The notes beneath the pieces are model-generated. The model saw nothing but the letters and a program-made list of their open reading frames with translations. It did not search any database and was not told the origin of the DNA. Of a stretch of 64,000 nucleotides of DNA, positions 21,668 through 32,486 are shown piece after piece. The position numbers and the translations under genes are program-made. The first letter of the stretch is position 1. Each line of letters begins with the position of its first letter. Source of the DNA: Cunninghamia lanceolata (taxonomy: Eukaryota > Streptophyta > Pinopsida > Cupressales > Cupressaceae); assembly GCA_027924645.1 (NCBI GenBank), contig BSBN01000140.1, positions 7,446,501 to 7,510,500 on the forward strand, read 5' to 3'.

Positions 21668-22551
21668 TGTTCAACTGTACTGGACAACTTAGAGGGGGGG
21701 TGAATCAATTATCCTAAAACTTTTAACCAAGTATGATCATCAACTTAACAATTACTTATATTTATATACAACCATGAAAGCATCAAATGATAAGTTCAAC
21801 ACAAAAATATAATCAACAAAGGAGAGACCATATTTTTATGTGGAAAACCCTAAAAGGGAAAAACCACGGTGGGCGTTGTCCCATAGAAATATATTAGTTA
21901 TATCAACGCCAAAAAATAGAGGCTCACTACCTATAGGGCTCACTGCCCAAATTACTCATGGCAAAGAAATGCTCACTACCTATGGGTGACTCACTGCCAA
22001 AGGGTGGCTCACTGCCAGAAGAAGGCTCACTGCCAAAAGATTGAACTGAGATAACAACATCTATTTCATGCCAAAGTTTAGTTCCATTCAAGCACAAACA
22101 CTTATGCTCTGTTTTGCTACCTTCCTTTACTTTATCTTCACATCTTTGCACTTTGATGCACTTTCACGACTCAAATACAAGTATTTATACACTACATCAA
22201 CCTTGGAATGATCATCAAGGTCGGCATCACAATCATACATAAAATAGGTCTAGACCTAATACAAATTCAAATAAGAAATAGATGTAAGAATGTATGTGGA
22301 TCATGCCACACCTTAGCTAGGACTCAAACACAATCTTCCATGCTACAACATGTTATCACAATCTTTGATACATCTCCATAGATGAATTCAACCAAGTCAG
22401 CCAAGACTGATCTTAATACAAGTATTCTCAAGAATATGCTTCATGCATGATCTGATTTACACCTTGTAGACCAATCTGAATGTAGGAGCATGATCAAGAT
22501 ACATTTACAAGCACATTGTAATCACCAAAAAAAACCCCACGATTTCTAACA
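21668..22551 (-). mobile_element. 5' LTR of the copia remnant (884 bp)
   Basis: On the minus strand it begins TGTTAGAAATCGTGGGG at 22551 and ends TTGAACA at 21668, followed by the primer-binding site. It carries six or seven copies of GGCAGTGAGC-like repeats (21921-22040), the CCACGG...TTTTCC block and the C-run near its end, tying it to families A and B. The 3' LTR is not in the window. Right flank ACGCT (22552-22556) is the presumed target site. Confidence 0.85.
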
Positions 22552-23308
22552 ACGCTATCAATCAAATTCTTTAAACTGGAGCACAAGAACAATACTGTCA
22601 ACCATTGTCATATGTAAAAGATAGATTGTGGACCACCAAATCATGAACCATTGTAGTTGAAGGCACTTAATATCATCACAGACTTATTTCCAAAACCACA
22701 TACCAAAATACTTTAATGCAGAGGAATGCAGAGAAAAACATTTTCTCACTGTCACCACCAAACACATAGAAAAAGTTGTATTCACTCTGGTGAACATAAC
22801 TCTCTCAATTCATCATACCAAAGGCTCAAACATGGAATATAACATCTTTAGACAAGCTTCTAAATAACTTGCAATCTGCAAGAAAATATATTTGTTCTAC
22901 AAGAAATGCGGAGCATTCTTCCAGACTGTTCTTTTTCCTGTAATGCATTGTTTCTACTATAACACATTGTTATCACTGAAGGGGCTAATTTTCTCAATAT
23001 CCTCAATCAAGTAAGAGCATAGTTAACACTAGTGACAACAAAGATATGTGGACATCACTGACAACACCGATTAGGCACATACTTGCAACAAACAACAAAT
23101 AGAAAACATGAAATAAAATCCACACTGTATATTATTCAAAAAACTTAAATCTATTGTTCATTACATCAGAAAATAGTAATCATAATACTATATATGAAAA
23201 AATTTCAAAGTAGCCTAACAAACTAAAATTATGTTTTAAAGGCAGTTTTAAAACTAAAAATGAAAGCCTAAAAATAAAGAAGAAAAAGTCTTAAAATAAT
23301 GAATACAA
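22552..23308. other. Non-coding stretch; possible eroded LTR
   Basis: No gene is visible. Phrases such as GCAGAGGAATGCAGA and CTCTGGTGAACATAAC resemble U3 parts of family-B LTRs, so this may be an older LTR relic. The last five bases, TACAA (23304-23308), are the left target-site copy for element B. Confidence 0.4.
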
Positions 23309-24530
23309 TGTTGAATATAAGTAGTACTAAGAGGAGGGGTGAATCAGTATTCCATAAAACCACTTCATAGCATGTTCATTAATCTAATTACCAAAATTGA
23401 TAACAAGAAAGCAGAATAAAGAAGAGAACAACAACCATAAGGACATAACACATGGACACTAGGATTTTTACGTGGAAAACCCAAACAAGGGAAAAACCAC
23501 GGTGAGTGTTAGCTCATAATATATTATGATATCAATACTAAATTCTATGAAGGCTCACTACCCAAGGACTCACTGTCCAAAAAACGTGCTCACTGCAAAA
23601 AATACTCACTACCAAGAAAGTAGAACATAAGATAGAAGAAAGATTATCTCACTACCAAGAGATGACTTCTACAAGTGCATCTACAGAATGGTGTGGTGTA
23701 GTACCAATTTACTTAGTATATAGATTCAAAGGAATTCATATTGTCTACCCTACTTTTCTTCTTTGCTTCACATATACTTCTATCCTTCTACCTTTATTGC
23801 CCTTTTTCTAATCACAAATCTGCCTTAGGTTGCACAATCATGGAATTCACATTCTATCCACACTCTTCCTTACCTCCAACACCAAAATCCATCGAGTATA
23901 TATATCCGCAACAAGATTCATCTCACAATCCAGTTGGCAAACTAGACATGAAATGTGTATATAAGTGTTATACCTTATCAGCTTGATCTTGTGCACAAAA
24001 AGGAATACAGACCCAAATAAATATACAATAGTCTTCATATGAGTTGGCATCAATCATTCAAACACTTGGATTAATTATTCAAACAATTTATCTTCATCGC
24101 ATATAGATCTAACTCGCTTGTCAGCTTATTCCTTAAGTACACACTTGACCAATTCAACTATCACATCATAACTTCCATTGCAGACCATATGAGACTTTAA
24201 AATTCATATCCAACATTCATCATTGATCTCTTAACATACCTTAAAAACTATAGGACATAATAGTCCTTTATAGCAAAATATATATCTTGGAACTGTTGCT
24301 TTGTCACAATGAAATATTGTCAAACTAGAAGCCGATAAAGAACAACTTGTAAAATGTGATCAATGTAACTTCAAAGACTATAAATCTCAATTTAGGTAGT
24401 CATGATATGTATCTTTTCTACCTCAGAACTGCAAGATAAAATATGCCACAGCGGAGGAATGCAGACCATTTTACTCTGGTACTGTGCATTGTTCCTGACA
24501 TAACTCTATTCACCCAGACTTAGATATTTC
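23309..24530 (-). mobile_element. Element B 3' LTR, distal part
   Basis: It matches 37387-38600 in order, including a GGTGAATCAGTAT-type start, five GGCAGTGAGC-like repeats (23548-23660 as complements) and ACGTGGAAAACCC (23472). The remaining 272 bases continue at 31960 beyond the copia element. TSD copy ATTTC occupies 24526-24530. Confidence 0.92.
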
Positions 24531-26673
24531 TGTTAATAAAAGTGTCTCAACCTTGCAACTTCAAAAGATTACTATTTTTCCTAGTTTTGGTCTTCTTGAA
24601 TACCCTTTATCTTGGATAATGGTTTGGAACTTTCAAAGTTTCCAAAAGTTTCGAAACGAGCTAAAAATAACGAGACTTACTATTTTTAGTAAGTCCTTCG
24701 ATTGAGCTCAGATTTGTTGGCAAGAGACACTGTGTGGCTTCATGAATGTTGTCATTTATAGAAACAAAGTCCATCTCACTCATCCACAGCACATAATATG
24801 TCTATACCGAAAGTCAGATTGAAGAGTGTTTTGCTCCGGTGAACAAGAACAGAGCATACAACAAGGTCCAACAATCAGGTCCAGATCTCTCAGAGGATGT
24901 ATCTCAGAAAAGTGTGGACATGGGGAAGTCAAGAGGAGTACCATGAATACCGCATTCTAGAGATTGAGCCTCTGATGATGAAAGAGTGAAAAGATATGAG
25001 CATCTAAGTGTTGGGTTTCTAACAGGCAAAGCAGACTAAGGAAGAACTGACCGACAGAGCATCAGATTATAATCCGGATAAGAAATTGATGGTGGTCAAG
25101 TTATTTTAGAGATCATATAGTGTTATCCGACATGAATGATGACTTCTATGTCTATGAATTTGATACACATCACATATTAAGCATGGTTTCAGCCAACAGA
25201 TCAGTGTTTTGTAAATATCTTAAGTATTTCATTTGCTGACTAGAAAGATGTTGAAATCCTTGGTATGGATATACTTACCAGATGGATTTCAGTATGAAGG
25301 TGAGTGTGTGGTGTGATAATGTGTGAAGAAAGGTAGAGCTAAGTGTGGAAGCAGTAATACAAGTCCAGTATGTGACAGAACAACAACACGAAAGCAGAGG
25401 AAGAATGAAGTGCAGTAGATTAGTGTATTGAGCCTAACTAGAACTAAACCTTAGCATATGTGGATGCCTCTAATCAGTTCAAACACTTGGTTTCTTTCTA
25501 TATGTCTTGTAGATAGTGAGTCTCTTATAGGCAGTGAGCCTCTTGTGAGTAGTGTGCTCACGCAGTGAGCCCTAATTGGCAAGTGCCATTTTGTACTTCT
25601 ATTCTTTTAACAGAGAATACAATCTTGGGTTAGTCACCCCTTGGTTTTTTCCCTTAACAAGGTTTTCCACGTAAAAATTCTTGTGTTATGTGTGTTGATT
25701 TCTTTTCTGCTCTGATGTTCATGTATGCTTATATGTTTTGGTACTGCACTAATTGTTAAAGAAGAAAAGAAAGTCAAATAATTAAGATAACTGATTCACC
25801 CCCATCTCAGTTATCCACCTTGTTTCCAACAAAATTGACCTAAAATTTTTCCCATAAGGTGCAGAATAGCTAAGTGAACATCTTAGGCGAGTTTCATCTC
25901 AAGATCATAGCTGGATCGTGAGATATTAAAGTTTTTCTTTTTTAAAACTACTGGAAAAAGTATTTGAACTCAATTACTAGAATCAAAACTTCTCTAAACA
26001 TCCCAAAAATTGTCATAACTGACATAGTGGGTGATAGGATGATAGATCTCTTCATGATATTTCTGATACATCAAACAGCTTGTCAATCAGACACACAGAT
26101 CAGAAGTTATGACCTTTGGAAGTTGAACCTTCTATTTTTGGGAAATGTAAAAACGTGTTGGACAAATAAAAGAGTTGTAAAGGGGAGAGTTACATGTGTT
26201 GGTGTGTATTTTGGTACATCAGAACATACCTTTGATTGGAGATAATTTGGGCACCACTTTTGGGTGGTTTTAGCTCATGGTTTTGTAATTACCATTGGCA
26301 GTGTACTATATTGTATCTACTCTATATTAGGAGCTTCAGATGGAGGTTGTATGTAAGAATCTTATAGATGTTGAGTTACCTCCTGGATCTCTAGTTGGAT
26401 ATACTCCTGTAAAAGATTGCTCTGCAAGTATATTGTAATCTTCATGATTCCAGAATAATATATTGGACAGCTTTGGAGTGTGGGGTTTTTAACCTGAGAA
26501 GGTTTTCCCCACATATATCTTGTGTTGTGAGTTTTGTGTTTGCATTTGGAAGTTGTTATTATCTTTCTATTAATGTGCATCTTAATCTGTAATTGTAAAA
26601 GTTTAAATTTGCATAAATATTTCCTCAATAGATCTGTGTAGGAAGCATTTTCCACGTACCTTGCTTCCTTTCA
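24531..26673 (+). mobile_element. 5' LTR of copia (1,021 bp plus inserted solo LTR)
   Basis: It starts TGTTAATAAAAG and ends CTTCCTTTCA just before the primer-binding site. Without the 1,117-bp solo LTR and its 5-bp duplication it is 1,021 bp, against 1,020 bp for the 3' LTR. A perfect 9-bp-arm palindrome (GACTTACTA, 24674-24695) is kept in both LTRs. Confidence 0.95.
24715..25831 (+). mobile_element. Solo family-A LTR inside the copia 5' LTR
   Basis: It starts TGTTGGCAAGAGACACTG and ends TTTCCAACA, flanked by AGATT (24710-24714) and AAATT (25832-25836). The empty site in the other copia LTR reads AAATT (near 31110), so the duplication is AAATT with one change. There is no internal region, hence a product of LTR-LTR recombination. 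It holds four GGCAGTGAGC-like repeats at about 25512-25584. Confidence 0.95.
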
Positions 26674-26674
26674 G

Positions 26675-26692
26675 TTGGTATCAGAGCCTGAT
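26675..26692 (+). promoter_or_regulatory. tRNA-iMet primer-binding site of copia
   Basis: TTGGTATCAGAGCCTGAT starts two bases after the 5' LTR end. Minus-strand DNA synthesis would be primed here. Confidence 0.93.
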
Positions 26693-26793
26693 CACATTTA
26701 GTTCTAGTTGTAGGGTAGAGGATTTTTTGAGCTAATCTTTGTTTGAGTGGGAGCTTGTGTAGAGGATTTTTAAATCTTTGTTATAGGTAAGAG

Positions 26794-29700
26794 ATGGAGG
26801 GCACATCTAGGAGAATTGAGATAGAGACATTTAATGGGAGTTATTTCAAGTCATGGAAACTCAAAACGGAGGAAATGCTTGTAGATCAAGATTTATGGTA
26901 AGCTGTATCTAGTACAAAACCAACGATAATGTCTCAAGACGACTGGGATCTCAAAGATCGAAAAGTTAAGGGTTTGATAAGACTCTGTTTGGCTGATTCA
27001 GTGCTCCTAAATATCCATGAAGAGAAAACTATAAAGGAACTTTGGAAGAAGCTTGGAGATGTTTATCAGGCTAAATCCCTAGTGAACAAGTTATTCCTGC
27101 GAAAGAAATTGTATTCTCTAAGGATGGAAGATGGAGGATTTGTTGCTGATCACCTAAATACATTCAATATGCTTGTTGCCCAGTTGACTTAAGTTGGTGT
27201 GAAGATGGAGGAGGAGGATCGACGTATGACATTATTGTGTTCCTTTCCAGATTCATGGGACCACCTTGTTATGGCCATTGGGAGTACGACTACCACCTTC
27301 AAGATGGATGAAGTGGTTTTTTCACTGTTGTCTAAAGAGATGCAAAGAAAGTCTTTTGAATCAGCTAAGAAGGCTCTTGCGGTTCATGGTATATCTAAAG
27401 AGAAGGGAAAGAAAAAGGATAAAAAGAAGGAAGAAAAAGGAAGATCCAAATCCTGTGGGAGATCTAAGTCTCCCAGAAAGTCCAAGGCCCTGTGTTGGAA
27501 CTGCAACAAACCTAGTCATTTCCACAAGGAGTGTAAGAAGGAGAAAAAGAAAAAGAAGAAGAATTATGATTCAGATTTTGACAAGTCCTCTCAGGATGAA
27601 GGATAAGTATTTGTCACTACCTTAGCAACACATGCATCTGAGGATGTGTGTCTTATTGACTTTGGTGCAACTTTTCACATGACCTCACATTAGGGCTAGT
27701 TTTTGAAGTATGAAGAATACGATGGTGGAAAGGTGTACTTGGGTGATGATTCTCACCTAGATATTATTGGCCATGGAAGAGTCTTGATTTGATTCCATGA
27801 TGGACGAGTAAAGGGAATTAGTGGTGTTCTACATATCTGTGGTTTGACACAAAACCTTCTTTCTGTAAGTAAATTGAATGATGTGGGTGTGCAGGTTGTT
27901 TTCTCGAATGGAGGATGCAAAATGACTAGAGGATCTATGGTGTTGGCTAAGGGTGTTCGGATTGGAACTCTATTTCAGCTTGATGCATGCGCAGTTTAGT
28001 GCAATAATGCCTCTTTTTCAAAGAAGAGAGCTTTAGAGTCTTCATCCTCACCATTGGAACCAACAGTGAAGAAGATTGTTGCATCTACTTCTAATGGTCT
28101 TGCTTTCTATGTACCTAAGGGTGCTCATTCTATGGAGATGAAATTTCTAGCTAAGAAGACAATGCTATGGCACCAAAGGCTTGGTCACATTGGTGAAAAG
28201 GGTTTGAGGACCCTGAAGAATAAAAATCTTGTTGAGGGTATGAATGATTGTAACCTTGAGTTTGATTTCTGTGAACATTGCATTTATGGAAAACAAAACT
28301 ATGTTTAGTTTTATTCCAGTTCTCACAAATCTTCTAAGGTGTTGGACTTGATTCATTCTGATGTGTCTGGTCCTATTAATGTTTGTTTGATTTCAAAATC
28401 TGTTTACTTTTTTCATTCATTGATGACTACAATAGAAGGACAAGGGTGTATTTCCTTAGAAGTAAATCTAAAGTCTTTAATAGATTTAAAGAGTTCAAAT
28501 CTCTTGTAGATAATCACAAGGATAGAAAGATTAAGTATTTGAGGACTAACAATGGTGGTGAGTTTTGTTTAGTAGATTTTGACAAGTTCTATAAAGAACA
28601 GGGGCTTGAGAGGTACAAGATAACTCCGTATACCCCTCAGCAGAACGGAGTTGTAGAGAGGATGAATAGAACTTTGATGGAGAGGGAAAGGAGTATGCTA
28701 AGTGGAGCTAGTCTTGAACAAAATTTTTGGGTTGAAGCTGTTGCTATCACTTGTTACCTAGTTAATAGGTCTCCTACATTAGTGCTCATTGATAAGACAC
28801 CTATCAAGGCATGGTCTGGTAAAAAGCCTTTATTGAGATACATTAGAGTATTTGGTTGTGAGGCATATGCACATGTACCTAAGGAGAAGAGGTCTAAGTT
28901 GGAGAACACGGCTGTGAAGTGTATCTTCATTAGTTATGGCATCGGTGTAAAAGGGTACAAGCTTTGGGATCCAATAGTTGAGAGAGTTTTGTATAGCAGA
29001 AGTGTGATCTTCAGAGAGCTCAATCCTTCTTTTGTTGTTTGACAACCAAAGAAAGAAGAGAAGAAAGATGATGTTGTGCATCTTCCTTCCAGCCCTAAGA
29101 AAGTTGAACCAAAAACATCTATTGGACCTAATAATGAGGAGAGCTCTAGTAGCTCTAAAAGTTTAGAAGAAGATGAAGAACCTCAACCTTAATCTTTGAG
29201 GAGGTCCACATGAATAAGGAAGCAACCTGATAGGTTTGGTTATTCATTGCATGATTCCAGTTGTATTTTTACTTTGAATTCTAACACTGATGAGCCTAGA
29301 ACTATGAAAGAGGCTACAGGTATGAAAGTTGTAGGTTCCTTGAAGGAGGCCATGGAAGAGGAGATTGCTTCTTTGGAAAAGAATAATGCTTGGGACTTGG
29401 TGCCTTTTCTTGAAGGATGAAAACCTGTTGGATGCAAATGGGTGTTCAAAAACAAATTCAGTGTAGATGGCAGTGTTGAGAAATATAAGGCTAGATTGGT
29501 TGCAAAGGAGTATTCTCAAGTGGAGGGAATTGACTATGGTGAGATTTTCTCTCCCATTGTAAAGTTGACATCTATTCGGTTCCTGTTATCTCTTGTAGCA
29601 ACGTATGATCTAAAAGTGGAACAGATGGATGTGAAGACAACATTCCTTCATGGTGACTTGGAAGAGGAAATATATATGTCATAGCTAGAGCACTACATGG

Positions 29701-30880
29701 AAAAAGGTAAAGAAAATTTAGTTTACAAGTTGAAAAAGTCTTTGTATGGTTTGAAACAGTCTCCTAGGATGTGGTACTAGAATTTTGATGCCTTTGTGTT
29801 GAGTATTGGATTTTAGAGTTTGAAATTAGATCATTGTGTTTATTACAAGTTTTACAAGGATTGCATTCTCATTATTGCATTGTATGTCAATGATATGTTA
29901 CTCATTAGGAATGGTAAAAGTTTGATTACTAATTTGAAGCCTCAATTGTCAACACAGTTTGAGATGAAAAATCTAGGGGCAGCTTGGTACATTTTGGGAA
30001 TGGAAATCAGAAGAGACAGAGCAAACGGAAAACTTTGGTTAGGCCAGAGTAAGTATAATAACACTATGTTGGAGAGATCCAGCATGATGGATTGCGGACC
30101 TTTGACTATTCCTATTACAATGGGGACAAAGTTATCTGTTGAAGATTGTCCAAAGTCTCTTTCTAAGACAGAGGATATGAGCAAAGTTCCTTATGCTAGT
30201 GTGGTTGGTAGTTTGATGTATGTGATGGTCTGCACAAGACTAGTCATTGTCCAAGTAGTGGGAGTCCTTAGTTGATTTATGGCTAATCCTAGATGGGTAC
30301 ATTTGGATGCAATGAAGAGAGTGTTTAGATATTTGTAGGGTACTTCTGAGTATTCCTTATGTTATCATGGTTATCGTACAGGACCTCAGCATTCACTCTA
30401 TATTTGTGGATTTGTGGATTTGTGGATTTAGGTTGGGTAGGTGACATTGATAGTAGGAGATCCACCAGTGCTTATGTGTTCACTATGTTTGATGGTGCTA
30501 TTAGTCAGATGAGTAAGCAGAAACCTATTGTCACTTTGTCCACTACTAAAGCTGAGTACATGGTAGCAACTCATGCTTGTAAAGAATCCATTTGGCTTAG
30601 GAAATTGTGTTGTGATGTTGGGTTTGATGCAGGGAAGATTACTATTTGTTGTGACAGTCAGAGTGGCATATGTTTGGTGAAGAATCCTACTTTCCATGCA
30701 AGGACTAAGTATATTGATATCCAGTACCATTTTATTCGTGACATGGTAGAGGATGGGAAGGTAAACTTGGAAAAAGTTGGAACTTTGATGAATGTTGCAG
30801 ATTCTTTGACAAAACTTATGAGCACAGAGAAGTTCAGATGGTGTTCAGAGTCTATGGGCCTCTCAGACCTTAGCAATTAA
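26794..30880 (+). pseudogene. Ty1/copia gag-pol polyprotein
   Basis: ATG at 26794 (MEGTSRRIEIETFNG) starts gag with a UBN2 region and one zinc knuckle (CWNCNKPSHFHKEC, 27493-27534). Next come a protease whose DSG is DFG (27658-27666), the pre-integrase HHCC region (about 28160-28310), the integrase core (D at 28360; second Asp replaced by Asn at 28548; E at 28656), RT (about 29380-30100) with YVND at 29883-29894 instead of YVDD, and RNase H (30415-30830). The stop is at 30878. The frame moves 1-0 near 28410 and 0-2 near 30415, the latter at a triplicated TGTGGATT. Stops are mostly TAG or TAA at likely glutamines (26899, 27190, 27604, and others). Gag, protease, RT and integrase would all be needed for mobility; three catalytic sites are lost. 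Confidence 0.95.
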
Positions 30881-30920
30881 ATCATGGCGTTAATACTCCC
30901 TTTGCTCTTGCAAGGTGTTC

Positions 30921-30934
30921 GAAAAGTGGGAGAA
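30921..30934 (+). promoter_or_regulatory. Polypurine tract of copia
   Basis: GAAAAGTGGGAGAA immediately precedes the 3' LTR start TGTTAAG at 30935. Confidence 0.88.
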
Positions 30935-31954
30935 TGTTAAGAAAAGTGTCTCAACCTTGTAACTTTGAAAGATTACTATTTTTCCCAGTTTAGGTATTTT
31001 TAAATACCCTTTATCTTGGATAATGGTTTGTAACTTTCAAAGTTTTCAAAACTTTCCAAATGAGCTAAAAATAGCGAGACTTACTATTTTTAGTAAGTCC
31101 TTTGATTGAGCTCAAATTGACCTAAAATTTTTCCTAGAATGTGCGGAACAACTAAATGAACATCTCAGGTGAGTTTCGTCTCAAGATCATATCTAGATCG
31201 CGAGATATTAAATTTTCTATTTTTGAAACTGCCGAAAAAAGTCTTTAAACTCAATTACCAGAATTGAAACTTATCTAAATGTCTCAAAAATTGTCATAAT
31301 CATCACTATGGATTGTAGATTGATAGATCTCTTCACGATCTTTCTGACGCATCAAATGGTTCATCAATCAGACACCCAGATCAAAAGTTATGAGCTCTGG
31401 AAGTTGGACCTTCTATTTTTGGAAAATGTAAAAATGTGTTCGACACATAAAAGAGCTGTAGAGGGGAGAGTTACACATTTTGGTGTGTGTTTTAGCACAT
31501 CACAAGGCACATTTGATTGGAGATAATTTGGGCACCACTTTTGGGTGGTTTTAGCTCATAATTTTGTAATTACCATTAGCGATGTACTGTATTGTATCTC
31601 CTATATAGCAGGAGCTTGAGATGGAGGTTGTATGTAAGAATCTTACAGATGTCGAGTTACCTCCTAGATCTCTAGTTGGATATACTACGGTAAAATCTTT
31701 CTCTACAGGTATATTGTAATCTTTGTGATTCTTGAATAATAATATATTGGGTGGCTTTGGAGTGTGGCATTTTTTACCTGAAAGGGTTTTCCCCACGTAT
31801 ATCTTGTGTTCTGAGTTTTATGTTTGCATTTGGAAGTTATTATCTTTCTATTAATGTGCATCAAAATCTATAACTGTAAAAGTTGAAATTTACATAAATC
31901 TTTCCTCAGTAGATCAGTGTAGGAAGCATTTTCTGTGTGCCTTGCTTCCTTTCA
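30935..31954 (+). mobile_element. 3' LTR of copia (1,020 bp)
   Basis: It starts TGTTAAGAAAAGTGTC and ends CTTCCTTTCA, then ATTTC. Uninterrupted, it shows the empty target site of the solo LTR (TCAAATTGACC near 31107). The GACTTACTA palindrome is at 31078-31099. Confidence 0.95.
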
Positions 31955-31959
31955 ATTTC

Positions 31960-32231
31960 ACCATATGACTTCTAGAGGAAGTCAGGACTTCAACCCTGGA
32001 ACATGTGATCACTAGGTAGCTATGAACAACATGCTTAAACAACATACAAATGTCTTTAACTATAGAGGAATACCATCTCAAACACTGTCACTTTGTATAA
32101 TGTATACTACCCTTACTTAGTCATTTATTCTTCCATAGTAAAGTCTCTTTTCCATGTCAGTAGAATCCCTTTCCCTTGTTTCCATCAATGACAACATTGA
32201 ACATTCATCAGAGCAGTGTCTCTTGCCAACA
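31960..32231 (-). mobile_element. Element B 3' LTR, proximal part
   Basis: It continues the LTR from 24530 and ends on the plus strand with CTCTTGCCAACA, i.e. the TGTTGGCAAGAGACAC start on the minus strand. It matches 38609-38880. Confidence 0.92.
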
Positions 32232-32363
32232 ATCTCCTCCTTTGGCATTGATGGCAACACTTAGTTCAAATGCTTATCTTCTACCCCTTACTATGTACAC
32301 TATATGTTTCTTCTCCCCCTTAGGTTTTCTCCCATTTTTCACTGGTTTTCTTCTCCCCCTTTG
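32232..32363 (-). promoter_or_regulatory. Polypurine tracts of element B
   Basis: On the minus strand AAAGGAGGAGAT abuts the LTR start (32232-32243), with further GGGGGAG-type tracts at about 32313-32322 and 32353-32363 and a weaker one near 32284. The distal one is preceded by TTTGCCATTGATGTC, as in element A. Serial tracts support Sirevirus affinity. Confidence 0.72.
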
Positions 32364-32486
32364 ACATCAATGGCAAAGGTGTATGTACAGGAGTCGAAAC
32401 AACTAAAAAAAACTGCAAAAACTATCATAATCTGTGCATATGTATAAATACAATCTTCAACTTAATTTGATGTGGGTTGTAGGATG

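Larger units (their letters stand above)
24531..31954 (+). mobile_element. Full-length Ty1/copia element, TSD ATTTC
   Basis: The element has both LTRs, an iMet primer-binding site, one gag-pol gene and a polypurine tract, flanked by ATTTC at 24526-24530 and 31955-31959. Removing it restores the 3' LTR of element B exactly. The LTRs differ at about 17 of the first 184 aligned bases by eye, so the insertion is old. The 5' LTR is swollen by a solo family-A LTR. Confidence 0.96.

Noticed and set aside
21921..22040. Regularly spaced GGCAGTGAGC repeats as a possible CRISPR-like array
   Set aside because: The repeats are short, imperfect and inside plant LTRs, with no spacers of constant size and no associated genes.
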